Assembly (NCBI GenBank): GCA_937125475.1
Contig: CAKZLL010000452.1
Span: forward strand, 1-40,452
Reading direction: 5' to 3'
DNA length: 40,452 nt
Origin: an uncultured Saprospiraceae bacterium
GTDB taxonomy: Bacteria; Bacteroidota; Bacteroidia; Chitinophagales; Saprospiraceae
Position numbers and translations under genes: made by a program. Shown piece after piece: positions 6,949-16,190 of the stretch (the stretch's first letter is position 1; each line of letters begins with the position of its first letter). The notes under the pieces were generated by a model, which saw only the letters and a program-made list of their open reading frames with translations, searched no databases and was not told the origin of the DNA.

Positions 6949-9900
6949 TTACATTCTTGCCCTTAATGCTTGCAATGGATTTGCACCTTTTAAGTTTATT
7001 GAAAATGAAAAACGTTCAATGATAGAACGATCTTCTTTATAAGCATTCATCAATTCATCAGATCCAAAGAATGGATAATAAATATTCAAAAATCCATCGA
7101 ATAAAGAATATTTAAGACCTGCCGAATAGAACGATTTAGCCGCATCTACTGTCGGTCGAGTATCTTGAAAATAAGCATAATCAATAAATGCGCTGATCGG
7201 TAAAAATTTCATTGGCGCGTCAATTGTTAAATTCATTGAGATCATCGTGGAGTTTGTTTGACCAACATTATGAGCCGTTTCTAATGGCGTTTTAAAACCA
7301 CCTTGTGTCATATTCATTTGTTGTGTCCCAAATCCTGTAAATTTTCCACGACCGAAAAACCAATCTTCATAGAAATAATCAGAACTACCTTGACCAGTTA
7401 AAGTAATTGGAAATCGACTAAAATCCTTATCAGAATTAGCTAAAAATTGACCACTAAATAGACGTAATGCAACACCTTTTTTAGGCTTTTTGTGGTAGTT
7501 TAATTTGTAATTGAACTCAGTCAAAAGCCTTGTATCTGACTGTCCTACTCCGCCTTTTTCATAACTATTTCCAACCAAACTAGTCTTGAAAGAGTACGGA
7601 TGCATTTTGCGTTCATTCTTTAATTCGTAACTTAATTCATAAACCATTCGCTCTGTATAGGCAAAATCTTCTACGCCATTAATTCCAGAAATAGCTTCCT
7701 GATTTTGAATTAAACTACCTTTTACACGAAGAAAAGAAGAAGTTGTACTCGTTGCGGAAGGCTTAAATTTTAATTCTGCCCTTGGTGTAATTCTCAAATA
7801 ACGCTCTGCATAATCCCGATCTGAATTGTCAAATTTGCTAAATGTTCTAGCAGTTAGACCTATGTTTACAGATCTAAATTTATCGGATTTTGGAAACATA
7901 AAATAATCTATGCTGCCCATTCCAACAGCTTTTTTAGAACCAAAACCATACATAGGAGTTAGGTTGTATTCTATTTTTTTCTGTGGAATACCACCATTAT
8001 AAAACGAAGCCCCCAGCATAAAACCATCGTGCAAATTAAAACCTAAAGCCGGTGCAACATAGAGTTTATTGCGTTCTCCAGTTTCCAAACCGCCGATTAA
8101 TTTAAGTTGTATTTTTTCCGCTTTTTTAAAAATACCTTTGCTTTTAATGTAATTATTTCGTCGATTAACCTCTGGCATTACGCCTAATGCGTCAATTCTA
8201 TAACCTTCATCAACAGTAGGAAAAACGACCTCTTTTGTACCAAAGAAACCTTCATACCATTGAGTTTTCGTAATTTTTCCATCTTTTAAAGCTGAAATTG
8301 AAAATGGAGCAGCTATTTTTCCTTTATTAACGACTTTTATTAAAACGCCTCCATTGCTTTCATTGGCAGATTTTACAGCATAATCTAACTCTTTTCGAGA
8401 AGCTAATAAATCATTAAAAAGCCAGCCAAAACTTTTCTTCGTTTCGCGTTCAAAAATTGCAGTAGCTTCTTTGGGACTAGGATGTTTGAATTGCCATTCA
8501 TCAAAATAGATTTGCATAATTCGATCAAATTCGTCTTGACCTAGATAAGCCTCTGCATATTTAAATAATAAAGCTGGATAAGCATAGCCCAATGTTCCGT
8601 AATTAATCGAAGTCATTTTATTGGCATCCGAAGAAGGTTCTATAAATTCGCCTCGACGTTGTTGCATCAAAAACATGAGATAGCCAAGATTTTGTTTTTT
8701 CTCATCTGAGGATAATATCTTATCAAAAGGAGCTGGTACTTCATCGCCTATCTGACCATTGGATTTATAAAATTCTTTCATATAAGCATTTTCATAAAAA
8801 GAATTAAACCCTTCGTCCATCCAAGTGTGCATGCGCTCGTTCGAACCTAAAATTCCATAAAACCAATTATGTCCAACCTCATGAGTAATCACTCGATCCA
8901 GCGATTTGGCATTTCCTGATAACCCAATCACCGTAATCATCGGATATTCCATTCCTGCGCCTGCACTCAAAGCCGATTGCACCGCCGTTGCATGCGGATA
9001 AGGATATTCTCCAATTCGGTCTGAATAATATTTAACCGAACGATTCACATATTCAACCGCATCTTTCCAAATCTGCCCTTCTTGATAAGTAAACATCACC
9101 CAAGTATCCACTTTTTTACCTGAATTGAGTTCTACTTGATCTTTTTGTACATAAAAACGTTTATCCGCAAACCAAGCAAAATCATGAACATTCTCCGCTT
9201 TGTATTGAATAGTTTTGGTAATGTCGGAAGATGCTGGATAATCTTCTTTATAATTAATTTTATTTTCTTCTATTTTCGCGTTGGTTATTTCTATTCTTTT
9301 TTCCAAAAAATCGACCTCTTTTTCAGTTTGCAAAACACCTGTTGCACCAACTACATAATTATCTGGTAAAGTAATCGTCACATCAAAAGAGCCAAATTCC
9401 GAGTAAAATTCCCCTTGATCTAAATAAGGCATCGGATGCCAACCATCACGATCATAAACGGCAGGTTTAGGATACCATTGTGTTAATTGATAAGATGTTT
9501 TTACATGACCTAAGCGAGAAAATGATTTAGGTATTTTGACTGAAAAGGGGGTTTTTATGGTAATCGTTGCACCACTTGCAAGCGGATCATTTAGTTTAAC
9601 TAAAGCGATATCTGGATCTTTTTCATCCAAATTCCATGTTAATTTTTCTCCATTTACAGCAAAATCTAATGCTTTGATATGTCCTCTATCTTCGGGATTT
9701 GAGAATAGAAAACGAGTATTTCCTTGATCATACTTTTGTTTAGCAAATGCAGTTTCGGTACTAGAAAAGGCATTTGGCCAAAGGTGAAAATAAATTTCAT
9801 TGAGTATCGTAGGGGAATTATTGGTGTATTGGATTTCAATATCTCCATTTAATTCATGCTTTTTATCATCTAAAGTTACATTGATTTTGTAATTAACATT

Positions 9901-9978
9901 TTGTTGAAAATAATCCTTCTGTGCATATAAACTACTGACAATCAGTATTGAAAGAAGGATGAGGACATTTTTTTTCAT
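6949..9978 (-). CDS. M1 family zinc metallopeptidase with a barrel-like C-terminal region
   Basis: This is a large secreted aminopeptidase-family protein (about 1009 residues from the preferred start at 9978; an ATG at 9996 adds six residues in front of the signal peptide MKKNVLILLSILIVSSLYA). Counted from the 9996 start, the substrate-binding motif GAGMEY is at about 346-351. The zinc site is HEVGH at 372-376 with the third ligand E395 in WMDE, a normal HExxH-x18-E gluzincin site. The N-terminal ~230 residues form the usual beta-sandwich. After the catalytic and helical part (to ~640) the protein continues for ~370 residues with alternating strands (YVAPALGFNLHDGFMLGASF, FRSVNIGLTARTF, FLPISAFIDYAYFQD) that look like an outer-membrane beta-barrel. 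The peptidase is therefore probably displayed at the outer membrane. The gene is monocistronic. Confidence 0.88.
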   Translation of the reverse strand: MKKNVLILLSILIVSSLYAQKDYFQQNVNYKINVTLDDKKHELNGDIEIQYTNNSPTILNEIYFHLWPNAFSSTETAFAKQKYDQGNTRFLFSNPEDRGHIKALDFAVNGEKLTWNLDEKDPDIALVKLNDPLASGATITIKTPFSVKIPKSFSRLGHVKTSYQLTQWYPKPAVYDRDGWHPMPYLDQGEFYSEFGSFDVTITLPDNYVVGATGVLQTEKEVDFLEKRIEITNAKIEENKINYKEDYPASSDITKTIQYKAENVHDFAWFADKRFYVQKDQVELNSGKKVDTWVMFTYQEGQIWKDAVEYVNRSVKYYSDRIGEYPYPHATAVQSALSAGAGMEYPMITVIGLSGNAKSLDRVITHEVGHNWFYGILGSNERMHTWMDEGFNSFYENAYMKEFYKSNGQIGDEVPAPFDKILSSDEKKQNLGYLMFLMQQRRGEFIEPSSDANKMTSINYGTLGYAYPALLFKYAEAYLGQDEFDRIMQIYFDEWQFKHPSPKEATAIFERETKKSFGWLFNDLLASRKELDYAVKSANESNGGVLIKVVNKGKIAAPFSISALKDGKITKTQWYEGFFGTKEVVFPTVDEGYRIDALGVMPEVNRRNNYIKSKGIFKKAEKIQLKLIGGLETGERNKLYVAPALGFNLHDGFMLGASFYNGGIPQKKIEYNLTPMYGFGSKKAVGMGSIDYFMFPKSDKFRSVNIGLTARTFSKFDNSDRDYAERYLRITPRAELKFKPSATSTTSSFLRVKGSLIQNQEAISGINGVEDFAYTERMVYELSYELKNERKMHPYSFKTSLVGNSYEKGGVGQSDTRLLTEFNYKLNYHKKPKKGVALRLFSGQFLANSDKDFSRFPITLTGQGSSDYFYEDWFFGRGKFTGFGTQQMNMTQGGFKTPLETAHNVGQTNSTMISMNLTIDAPMKFLPISAFIDYAYFQDTRPTVDAAKSFYSAGLKYSLFDGFLNIYYPFFGSDELMNAYKEDRSIIERFSFSINLKGANPLQALRARM

Positions 9979-10035
9979 AAAGGTATGATTAGTCATTTTT
10001 ATAAGTTTTAAAAATAATCATCTATTAAACTATAT

Positions 10036-10164
10036 GGTTCATTAACAATTTTTGCCAGAATGAATATTTTTTAATCCAGCGGTGGCTTGCCCCGTTGTTT
10101 TTTTAAGAGTTAGAGTAATGGGGCAAGCCCACATTGGACTAAAAGGAAAAATTGTCAATGAACC
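10036..10164. mobile_element. MITE-like element, copy 2 (129 bp), with perfect 8-bp target duplication
   Basis: The ends GGTTCATTAACAATTTTTGC (10036-10055) and GGAAAAATTGTCAATGAACC (10145-10164) are inverted repeats. AACTATAT occurs immediately on both sides (10028-10035 and 10165-10172), a perfect 8-bp direct repeat. The inner part holds a stem with GTGGCTTGCCCCGTT (10082-10096) pairing with AATGGGGCAAGCCCAC (10117-10132). That stem resembles the REP-like palindromes at 14585 and 16191 (shared CAATGTRGGGC on one strand). It lies between the VTC gene stop (10244) and the M1 peptidase start. A possible -7 box TATATTTG (minus strand, 10176-10183) lies beyond it, so the element may separate the M1 promoter from its gene. 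Confidence 0.85.
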
Positions 10165-10243
10165 AACTATATAAACAAATATAACCAACTTCTTAAAAGA
10201 TAAAAACTAAGGAAGGGATTGCTTTTTAGATAAATAAATCTTT

Positions 10244-10867
10244 TTATCCATAACAATAAAAAACGCCTGTTACATATTTAGAATGCTTGCTTGGTCGGAA
10301 TGAGAAATAGCGACTAATTTGTTCATGTTGTTTAAAATCTTCCGCCTTGAATTTGATTTCTACAATGATGTGTTCATCAGAGAATGCATCGCTATAATCG
10401 TGGGATAAATAGCCATTCACTCGCTTATATTTAATGGCACGATCGACAGTTAATCGAAAATTTCCTTCCCAATTCACATAATAAGAGCGTAAATATTGAT
10501 TTTGTAAAACGGGATTTAATTGTCCATAATTGGTTAGGTGATGTTCAAAAAGAAAATCATCTGACCAATTTTCAATAGGTGAAATCTCTTTTCTTCCAAG
10601 GGCGTTATTCTTGATTTTGACTTCCAGAACGGGATTTTGAACTTCATTCGCATTGCCATACCAACGAATACGGTATTTTTGACGCTCCGAAATACCAGCC
10701 AAATTATCGTTACAAGTCACAAAATCCGTTGTGTCCAAATAGATATTATTTACAATTCTATCTGGAAAAGCCGTCCGAAAACTCGCGGGATGCTCTACCA
10801 AAATCTGTTGTAATTTCGACCATTCATCTTGTCGAAGCACATATTTTACTTCATATCGCCAATCCAT
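10244..10867 (-). CDS. VTC-domain polyphosphate polymerase-like protein
   Basis: This is a 207-residue single VTC (polyP polymerase, CYTH-superfamily tunnel) domain without the SPX domain of yeast Vtc4. Basic residues expected to line the tunnel are present: EVKY (K8), the KYRIRWY strand (R66, R68), LEVKIK (K84, K86), RLTVD (R138), VEIKF (E170, the metal/substrate glutamate position) and RPSKHSKY (K194, K197). The IYLDT motif near residue 42 is also typical. By family knowledge it would make polyphosphate from ATP, or bind triphosphate; activity is inferred, not shown. It is the last gene of a three-gene operon, starting 10 bp after the CotH-like gene. The neighbouring DUF4956 membrane protein is a frequent partner of bacterial VTC proteins. 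Confidence 0.85.
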   Translation of the reverse strand: MDWRYEVKYVLRQDEWSKLQQILVEHPASFRTAFPDRIVNNIYLDTTDFVTCNDNLAGISERQKYRIRWYGNANEVQNPVLEVKIKNNALGRKEISPIENWSDDFLFEHHLTNYGQLNPVLQNQYLRSYYVNWEGNFRLTVDRAIKYKRVNGYLSHDYSDAFSDEHIIVEIKFKAEDFKQHEQISRYFSFRPSKHSKYVTGVFYCYG

Positions 10868-10877
10868 CTATTCCGAT

Positions 10878-13787
10878 TTATTTCTTATTCAAAACCGAAT
10901 TGTTTTCGATTAAAAATGGATATTTCACTTCATCCATCTGATGTCTTTTTAAATTGATCGTTGCTGCGCCATACTCTGGCTTTTTCTGATACGCTGTAAA
11001 TCCTTTTGACGAATTTTTTATCGTTACATTATCCAATGTTAAAATGGATAAATCTTTGGAAGCAAAGCCAATATTCGCATTCAGCACTTCAACTCCTGTT
11101 GCGGTGATTGTCGCATGTTCGCCCGCACTGATTGCTTTATCGCCAATGCCATCCATTTTACAATTTTTGATATTAATCACACTCGTCGAAAAGTCGAGTG
11201 CATCATTTCCAACAGCTTTAAAAGCACAATGATCGACTTTTCCTTTACAAAAATCAGCATCAAAAGCATCTCCAAAAATACCTTGAAACAAACAATCCTT
11301 TACTTCAAAGTCAGATCGAACAATATTCAAAGCATCTTCACATTGATTATCAATAAATTGACACGCCAAAACCTCAACATCACTTTCATAAAAAGTAACT
11401 GCTCCTGTCAAATTCCAGCCTTTATAAGCTAAAGTGTTTTGATTTTTAAAAATAACATGACGCAATTTAGAAAGCTTTTTCGCTTGCATAATAACGACTG
11501 CACCAGATTGATTATCAAGGCTTTCAACAATAATTGGCTCGTCTTCATCACCACGCATTTCGATAGGAGAGAAGGAGATCATAAAACCGCCTTTAGCAAA
11601 TTTGAAGTGCGTTCCAGGCTGAACAATGACTTTTTTCCCTTTCGGTAAAATCAATGGCTGATTGATCGCGTATTCCTTTTTTTCAAAGATAATCAAATCA
11701 CCTTTTTCTGTATAAAAGTCTGTATTAACAGAACTTTGAGCGAGTAATTCTTGTCGAGGTGACCAATTCTTAGGTGTATTCCAAACAGGAATAGGCGCGT
11801 AAAAAGTGGAGTCTAATCCAGCCAAACGATAATGGATTTTATTCGCCCATTTAGGTGCAGTCACTTTTGTATAAAAAGGAACTTGCCCTTGTTGATTAGG
11901 GAAAACCCACGTTGATGCAGTTTTAACTTTTCCTCCTTTGATATTTTCTTTACCAATATAAACAACTTCAAGCGGCAAAATATGCCCATTTTTTAATTCT
12001 AATGTCATGCTATCGCCTTCTGTTGATTTTTGGAAAACTTGCAAACTATTAGAAAATGGGATGATTTTTTCTTGAATTTTAATGGCACGTCTTAAAATAT
12101 TCTCTCGATTATAGGAATAATTTGAATTTTCTTGACGCAGAAAAGCTTCACGCATTGAAAGCGGTTCTTCCATTTCGGCTAAGAATTTTCTAATAAAATC
12201 GGGGTGAGAATATTCGTTTAAGTATTTTAAAAAGGCACTCATAAACGCCTTATCAAAGAAAATACGGTGAATCGGCTCGGTCACATCGCTGGATTGAGTG
12301 TAAACTTTCTCTACGTATAAAGGCGCGTAAGCCTCATCTGGAGAAGTTTCTCCATAGCCATCAAAACCGATTGGTTCTAAAAGAGCGGTTACAGGATTGT
12401 AATAAAATCGCTGATTATGCCAAGTCAAAGAATGATCGGCTTGCAATATATCAGTGATCGCCATATATTTTGCAAATAAGTCAATATCAAAAACTTCTTC
12501 TGGTTTTTTTAGCCCGTATTGATATTGTTGAACTAGATTTTGCGCAATGCTAAATGATTGTTTAAGCGTTGGGTTTTTAGATGTTTTACCTTCTTTAAAT
12601 GGTTTGATTTCGGCACTCCAAAAGGCTTTTTCTTTATTGTGATGATCCGAAAAACCACGCGAATTTTGGAGGCTTCGTCCCATGCCTTCCCAAAATCGGT
12701 CTTCTGTCATTTTAATAATTGGCCCTTCGCGGCGAAGTTGATTTTCTACTAGGTTTTTAGTAAAATGCTCCTCATAAGCGTAAATGACGGGTTTTTGTTC
12801 ATTATAATTAAAATAAATAAAATCATAACGAGGCGATAAAACGCCTGCATAACCCAGAAATTGATGATACATCCATTCTCTTAAAAAACTACGTGTACTC
12901 GGACTTTGCAAAGAAAAAGTCTGCATACCGAGCCAACTATCATCAGCGTTGAGCTGCACACGAAAAGAAGATCGACCGCGAAAAATATGATCTAGCCAAT
13001 CGCCTTTAAGTCGGGTTTTTGCTTTTTGAATACCGTTAGTTGTAGTGACTTTGGTTTTGAGCCAATTATCATCTGCTTGTTCCAAAATACCTTTACTGAA
13101 TGAGCGTTTTTTGATAGCTTCCAATTTTGCTAAACCGTTTTTATCGATTTGCATATAAAATTGTTCGGGCGTAAATGCCGTACCTGTCAAGCCACCGAGA
13201 CCATCAAGAGAAGTGATTTTGAAATTATCAATCCAAACCTCATCGCCTGCCTTTTCTTTATAAACATAGACTTTTAAGGATTTGATTTTTTTGAATTGAG
13301 GAACAGTGAAAACATATTCCATTTTTTGCCACCAATCACCATCAGTTGCTACGGTTCGATCAGAAGATTGATAAAAATCGGCTGGATTTTCAGCACTGAC
13401 CACAATAAATGCCTTAGTTGCGCCTTTCGTGAATCGCCATGCTTCTACCTTGTAGGTTTTGCCTGGGATAGGATCAATAAATTCATACCCCATACCATAT
13501 TGATGGCTCGAATCTAGCTGAGAAGAATATTTTCCTGCTCGCGCATAACGAGAAGATTGAGTAGCACCATTGATGAATTTTGTGCCATTTTCTATGAAAA
13601 AATCGCCTTCAATTTGTTCTGCACCACAGGTATATACCTCTTTTTCGGAGGAAGATCGATTAACTTTATTTTGAACAGGAGCAGCAGCAAATTTGATAAT
13701 TAATACTACTACTAACGACCCCATCAAAACAAGAGGCAACATCCAATTAGCTAAACGCTTTTTTCCTTTTAAACCTTTGAGAATCAT
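10878..13787 (-). CDS. CotH-kinase family protein with carbohydrate-binding-like and beta-helix domains
   Basis: This is a 969-residue protein anchored by one N-terminal helix (about 16-35) and facing outward. A beta-sandwich like CBM4/9 modules follows (~55-190; ends in VWIDNFKI). The CotH atypical-kinase domain spans ~260-600, with LKGDWLDHI, RSFLREWMYHQ, VIYAYEEHFTKNL, FAKYMAITDILQADHSLTWHNQ and LEPIGFDGYGE carrying the expected Lys/Glu, Asn and Asp positions. The last third (~740-950) is a right-handed beta-helix made of short repeats (CQFIDNQCEDALNIV, CLFQGIFGDAFDA, CAFKAVGNDALDFS, CKMDGIGDKAIS). The start codon overlaps the DUF4956 stop (ATGA, 13784-13787), indicating translational coupling. 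CotH homologues phosphorylate proteins in spore coats; here the target is unknown. Together with VTC it suggests surface phosphate chemistry. Confidence 0.85.
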   Translation of the reverse strand: MILKGLKGKKRLANWMLPLVLMGSLVVVLIIKFAAAPVQNKVNRSSSEKEVYTCGAEQIEGDFFIENGTKFINGATQSSRYARAGKYSSQLDSSHQYGMGYEFIDPIPGKTYKVEAWRFTKGATKAFIVVSAENPADFYQSSDRTVATDGDWWQKMEYVFTVPQFKKIKSLKVYVYKEKAGDEVWIDNFKITSLDGLGGLTGTAFTPEQFYMQIDKNGLAKLEAIKKRSFSKGILEQADDNWLKTKVTTTNGIQKAKTRLKGDWLDHIFRGRSSFRVQLNADDSWLGMQTFSLQSPSTRSFLREWMYHQFLGYAGVLSPRYDFIYFNYNEQKPVIYAYEEHFTKNLVENQLRREGPIIKMTEDRFWEGMGRSLQNSRGFSDHHNKEKAFWSAEIKPFKEGKTSKNPTLKQSFSIAQNLVQQYQYGLKKPEEVFDIDLFAKYMAITDILQADHSLTWHNQRFYYNPVTALLEPIGFDGYGETSPDEAYAPLYVEKVYTQSSDVTEPIHRIFFDKAFMSAFLKYLNEYSHPDFIRKFLAEMEEPLSMREAFLRQENSNYSYNRENILRRAIKIQEKIIPFSNSLQVFQKSTEGDSMTLELKNGHILPLEVVYIGKENIKGGKVKTASTWVFPNQQGQVPFYTKVTAPKWANKIHYRLAGLDSTFYAPIPVWNTPKNWSPRQELLAQSSVNTDFYTEKGDLIIFEKKEYAINQPLILPKGKKVIVQPGTHFKFAKGGFMISFSPIEMRGDEDEPIIVESLDNQSGAVVIMQAKKLSKLRHVIFKNQNTLAYKGWNLTGAVTFYESDVEVLACQFIDNQCEDALNIVRSDFEVKDCLFQGIFGDAFDADFCKGKVDHCAFKAVGNDALDFSTSVINIKNCKMDGIGDKAISAGEHATITATGVEVLNANIGFASKDLSILTLDNVTIKNSSKGFTAYQKKPEYGAATINLKRHQMDEVKYPFLIENNSVLNKK

Positions 13788-14458
13788 AGGACTAAATTAG
13801 GTTGTTCTACTACAGAAATTTTAGCACTCGGATCAACATTAAAGAATCTTTCTTGCAGCATTGCTAAATGTTCCATACTACTAGTTTTGGTCAAAATAGA
13901 GATGAAAAGCCCGTTTTCGTGCATATCCATTCGCTTGAGTTCTACGTAAGGTAAAACGTCTTCTAACAGTGCGGTGATCGCTCGAATATCCTTATTTTTT
14001 GTTTGAATATTAACGAACATCGCGTCTTTTTCTTTGATTTTTTTAGAGCGGAAAATATAGCTAAGGTATAATAAAACCAATGCCAAACCAATAGCAATCA
14101 CCGCTAAAACAGGCTTATTTGCACCAGTAACTAAACCGATTGCAATCGCCAAAAAGAGGTAAGTTAATTCTTCTGGTTCTTTAATAGCTGCTCGAAATCG
14201 AACAATAGACAGCGCACCAACTAAACCCAAAGAAAGGGCAATTGAGGCTTGAACGACTGTAATAACGATCATTGTCGCTAAGGCCAAAGGAATAAAAGTC
14301 GCCGCAAATTTTTCTCTATTAGCGATTGTTAAGCCAAAGCGAACATAGTAGGCTTTGAGCCCTAATGATAATAAAGCCGCAACAATCGCATTGATAATAA
14401 AGTCAAGTAAATCGACGGTATTCGTAAAATCCGTTATATATTCTTCAAATTGTAGCAT
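13784..14458 (-). CDS. DUF4956 membrane protein
   Basis: This 224-residue protein is the first gene of the DUF4956 - CotH/beta-helix - VTC operon. Hydrophobic helices lie at about residues 17-40, 52-75, 78-95 and 100-135. The family hallmark GLVGALSIVRFRAAIKEPEE follows the third helix, with a cytosolic alpha/beta domain (residues ~140-224) after it. DUF4956 proteins are commonly encoded beside VTC-domain polyphosphate polymerases, which supports a joint membrane-linked role, perhaps as a channel or receiver for the product; the actual function is unknown. Its stop overlaps the next start by 4 bp. The upstream 14459-14784 gap is shared with the divergent GH5-like gene and contains one REP-like palindrome. 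Confidence 0.88.
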   Translation of the reverse strand: MLQFEEYITDFTNTVDLLDFIINAIVAALLSLGLKAYYVRFGLTIANREKFAATFIPLALATMIVITVVQASIALSLGLVGALSIVRFRAAIKEPEELTYLFLAIAIGLVTGANKPVLAVIAIGLALVLLYLSYIFRSKKIKEKDAMFVNIQTKNKDIRAITALLEDVLPYVELKRMDMHENGLFISILTKTSSMEHLAMLQERFFNVDPSAKISVVEQPNLVL

Positions 14459-14584
14459 CGAAATGAATTATAGGTTTTCGATTTTTGTAATGGGCAAATC
14501 TACTGATTTTTAAGCGTGTTTAGGTAGGTGTTTTGTGCTTTTTTTAGGAATAGGTGCAAAAAAGACAATCAAAAGATTGGCATT

Positions 14585-14611
14585 GTGGGCAAAGGCACGC
14601 CTTTGCCCCAC
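14585..14611. repeat. REP-like palindrome, family R, copy A
   Basis: GTGGGCAAAGGC (14585-14596) and GCCTTTGCCCCAC (14599-14611) pair with one bulged base. The unit is nearly identical to 16191-16218 and related to 22341-22368, and copies A and B are preceded by GGCATT or GGCAAT. Copy A lies between divergent genes, so it is not serving as a terminator at this site. Confidence 0.75.
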
Positions 14612-14784
14612 CGTTATATTTTTTACGCGCTCCCTAAATCAAAAAACAAAAGTTAGGAAACGTTTTTTAGATAGAAAAAACGGATTAATTTTCATCTGAA
14701 CGGTCTTTAAGGATTTTTGAATAATCATTTGACCAATTCAAAAACAATTTTAATCAAAATTTCATTTTATAGAGAAATATTAAT

Positions 14785-16179
14785 ATGACTTCCCAATTGA
14801 AAAAATTACTATTCTATACCGTTTCATGGTATTTTATTATTGGCGTTATCGCTATTCCAGCGAATGCCCAAAAAATCCAATTTCAAAATCAAGATATTTT
14901 TATCAATGGTGTGAATATACCTTGGAATGAGTTTGGTTGGGATTTTGGGGAACATCATCTTTGGGGGCGCGGTTACGATAGTTTATATTTTGAAAATACA
15001 TTCACAGAACTGGAAGCAAATGGCGTGAATTGCGTCCGAATGTGGGTGCATTGCGACGGTCGAGCTAACCCAAATTTTGATGAGAATGGTTTTGTAACAG
15101 GTTTGGATAATGGGATGCTTGAAGAATTAGATGATTTCGTAACGCGTGCTAAGAATCATAACTTACTCGTTATCTTGACATTGTGGTCACACGACCTACT
15201 CGAAGATTACACAGATGATGCAGGAGAATTTGCAGGACTTCATAAAGATTTAATCACCGAACCAGAGAAAACCCAATCTTATTTGGATCATGCTTTAAAA
15301 CCCATCGTTCAACATTTGAATCATCATTGCAATTTATTAGCTTGGGAAATTATGAGTGAACCTGAATGGTGTATGAGGATTTTAGGAGGTGCTTCGACTA
15401 GTCAAACACTTGATAGCGAAACGATGCAGCGTTTTGTAGGGAAATGTATTCAAATTATTAGAGCTAATTCGAGCCAATATATTACAGTCGGGAGTGCTTA
15501 TCCTTGCGGAAATGATTATGGTCAAAACAAAAATTATTGGCATGAAACGGAATTTGAACGACTTGGTTTTGATTGCGAGAAAGTCCATGTTGATTTTTAT
15601 TCGTTTCATTATTTTGAATGGATGAATGAGGAGGAGAATGTTTTTGAGCAAACCGTTCAGTTTTGGGATGTGAATAAACCGATCCTCATTGCGGAAAGCG
15701 CAGTCAAAACAACCGATAAAAATACCTTACTTCCTGCTAAGGAACAACTCGAACACGCTTTTGATAAAAATTATGCAGGCGTTTTGTTTTGGTCGGTTGG
15801 TGCGAATGATGAATATAGTGATTGGGAAATGATGAAAACGGATATTGCAGCATTTTCTAATCAAATGCAATTTCCATCCGTTATTTGCGATACACTTAGT
15901 TTTGATACACCGAATTTATTTTGTCGTTTTTATCCAAATCCTGTGAAAGAGCAGCTTTATATGGATTATCATACTTTGAAAGAAGAAATGATAGTGATTC
16001 GGCTTTATGATGTAAATGGGAGGTTGATCAAAAATGAAACTAAAATACTTGATCCAACCGAAGGGAAAACAGATTTATTAATCGGTCATTTGATGAAAGG
16101 TGTTTACGTGTTAGAGGTTTGGCAGGCTCGAAATAATGGTTTTTTTAAGGTATTTACTGAAAAAATAATGGTGATGTAA
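14785..16179 (+). CDS. Secreted GH5-like glycoside hydrolase with type A T9SS sorting domain
   Basis: This is a 464-residue protein. A hydrophobic N-terminal signal ends near residue 28 (PANAQ). The TIM-barrel resembles family 5 / endo-beta-mannanase (COG3934) enzymes: NGVNIPWNEFGWDF, a VNCVRMWVH strand, LTLWSHDLLE, the WEIMSEPEW acid/base strand (E192 in SEP instead of the usual NEP), FYSFHYF, and the nucleophile strand ILIAESA (E304). Residues ~375-464 are a type A T9SS sorting tail: FCRFYPNPVKEQL, then IRLYDVNGRLIKNE, then LMKGVYVLEV. The enzyme is thus exported by the type IX system and probably attached to the surface or released. The polysaccharide substrate cannot be told from sequence; mannan is the best guess. 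Cytidylate kinase is convergent. Confidence 0.82.
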   Translation: MTSQLKKLLFYTVSWYFIIGVIAIPANAQKIQFQNQDIFINGVNIPWNEFGWDFGEHHLWGRGYDSLYFENTFTELEANGVNCVRMWVHCDGRANPNFDENGFVTGLDNGMLEELDDFVTRAKNHNLLVILTLWSHDLLEDYTDDAGEFAGLHKDLITEPEKTQSYLDHALKPIVQHLNHHCNLLAWEIMSEPEWCMRILGGASTSQTLDSETMQRFVGKCIQIIRANSSQYITVGSAYPCGNDYGQNKNYWHETEFERLGFDCEKVHVDFYSFHYFEWMNEEENVFEQTVQFWDVNKPILIAESAVKTTDKNTLLPAKEQLEHAFDKNYAGVLFWSVGANDEYSDWEMMKTDIAAFSNQMQFPSVICDTLSFDTPNLFCRFYPNPVKEQLYMDYHTLKEEMIVIRLYDVNGRLIKNETKILDPTEGKTDLLIGHLMKGVYVLEVWQARNNGFFKVFTEKIMVM

Positions 16180-16190
16180 TATGTGGCAAT

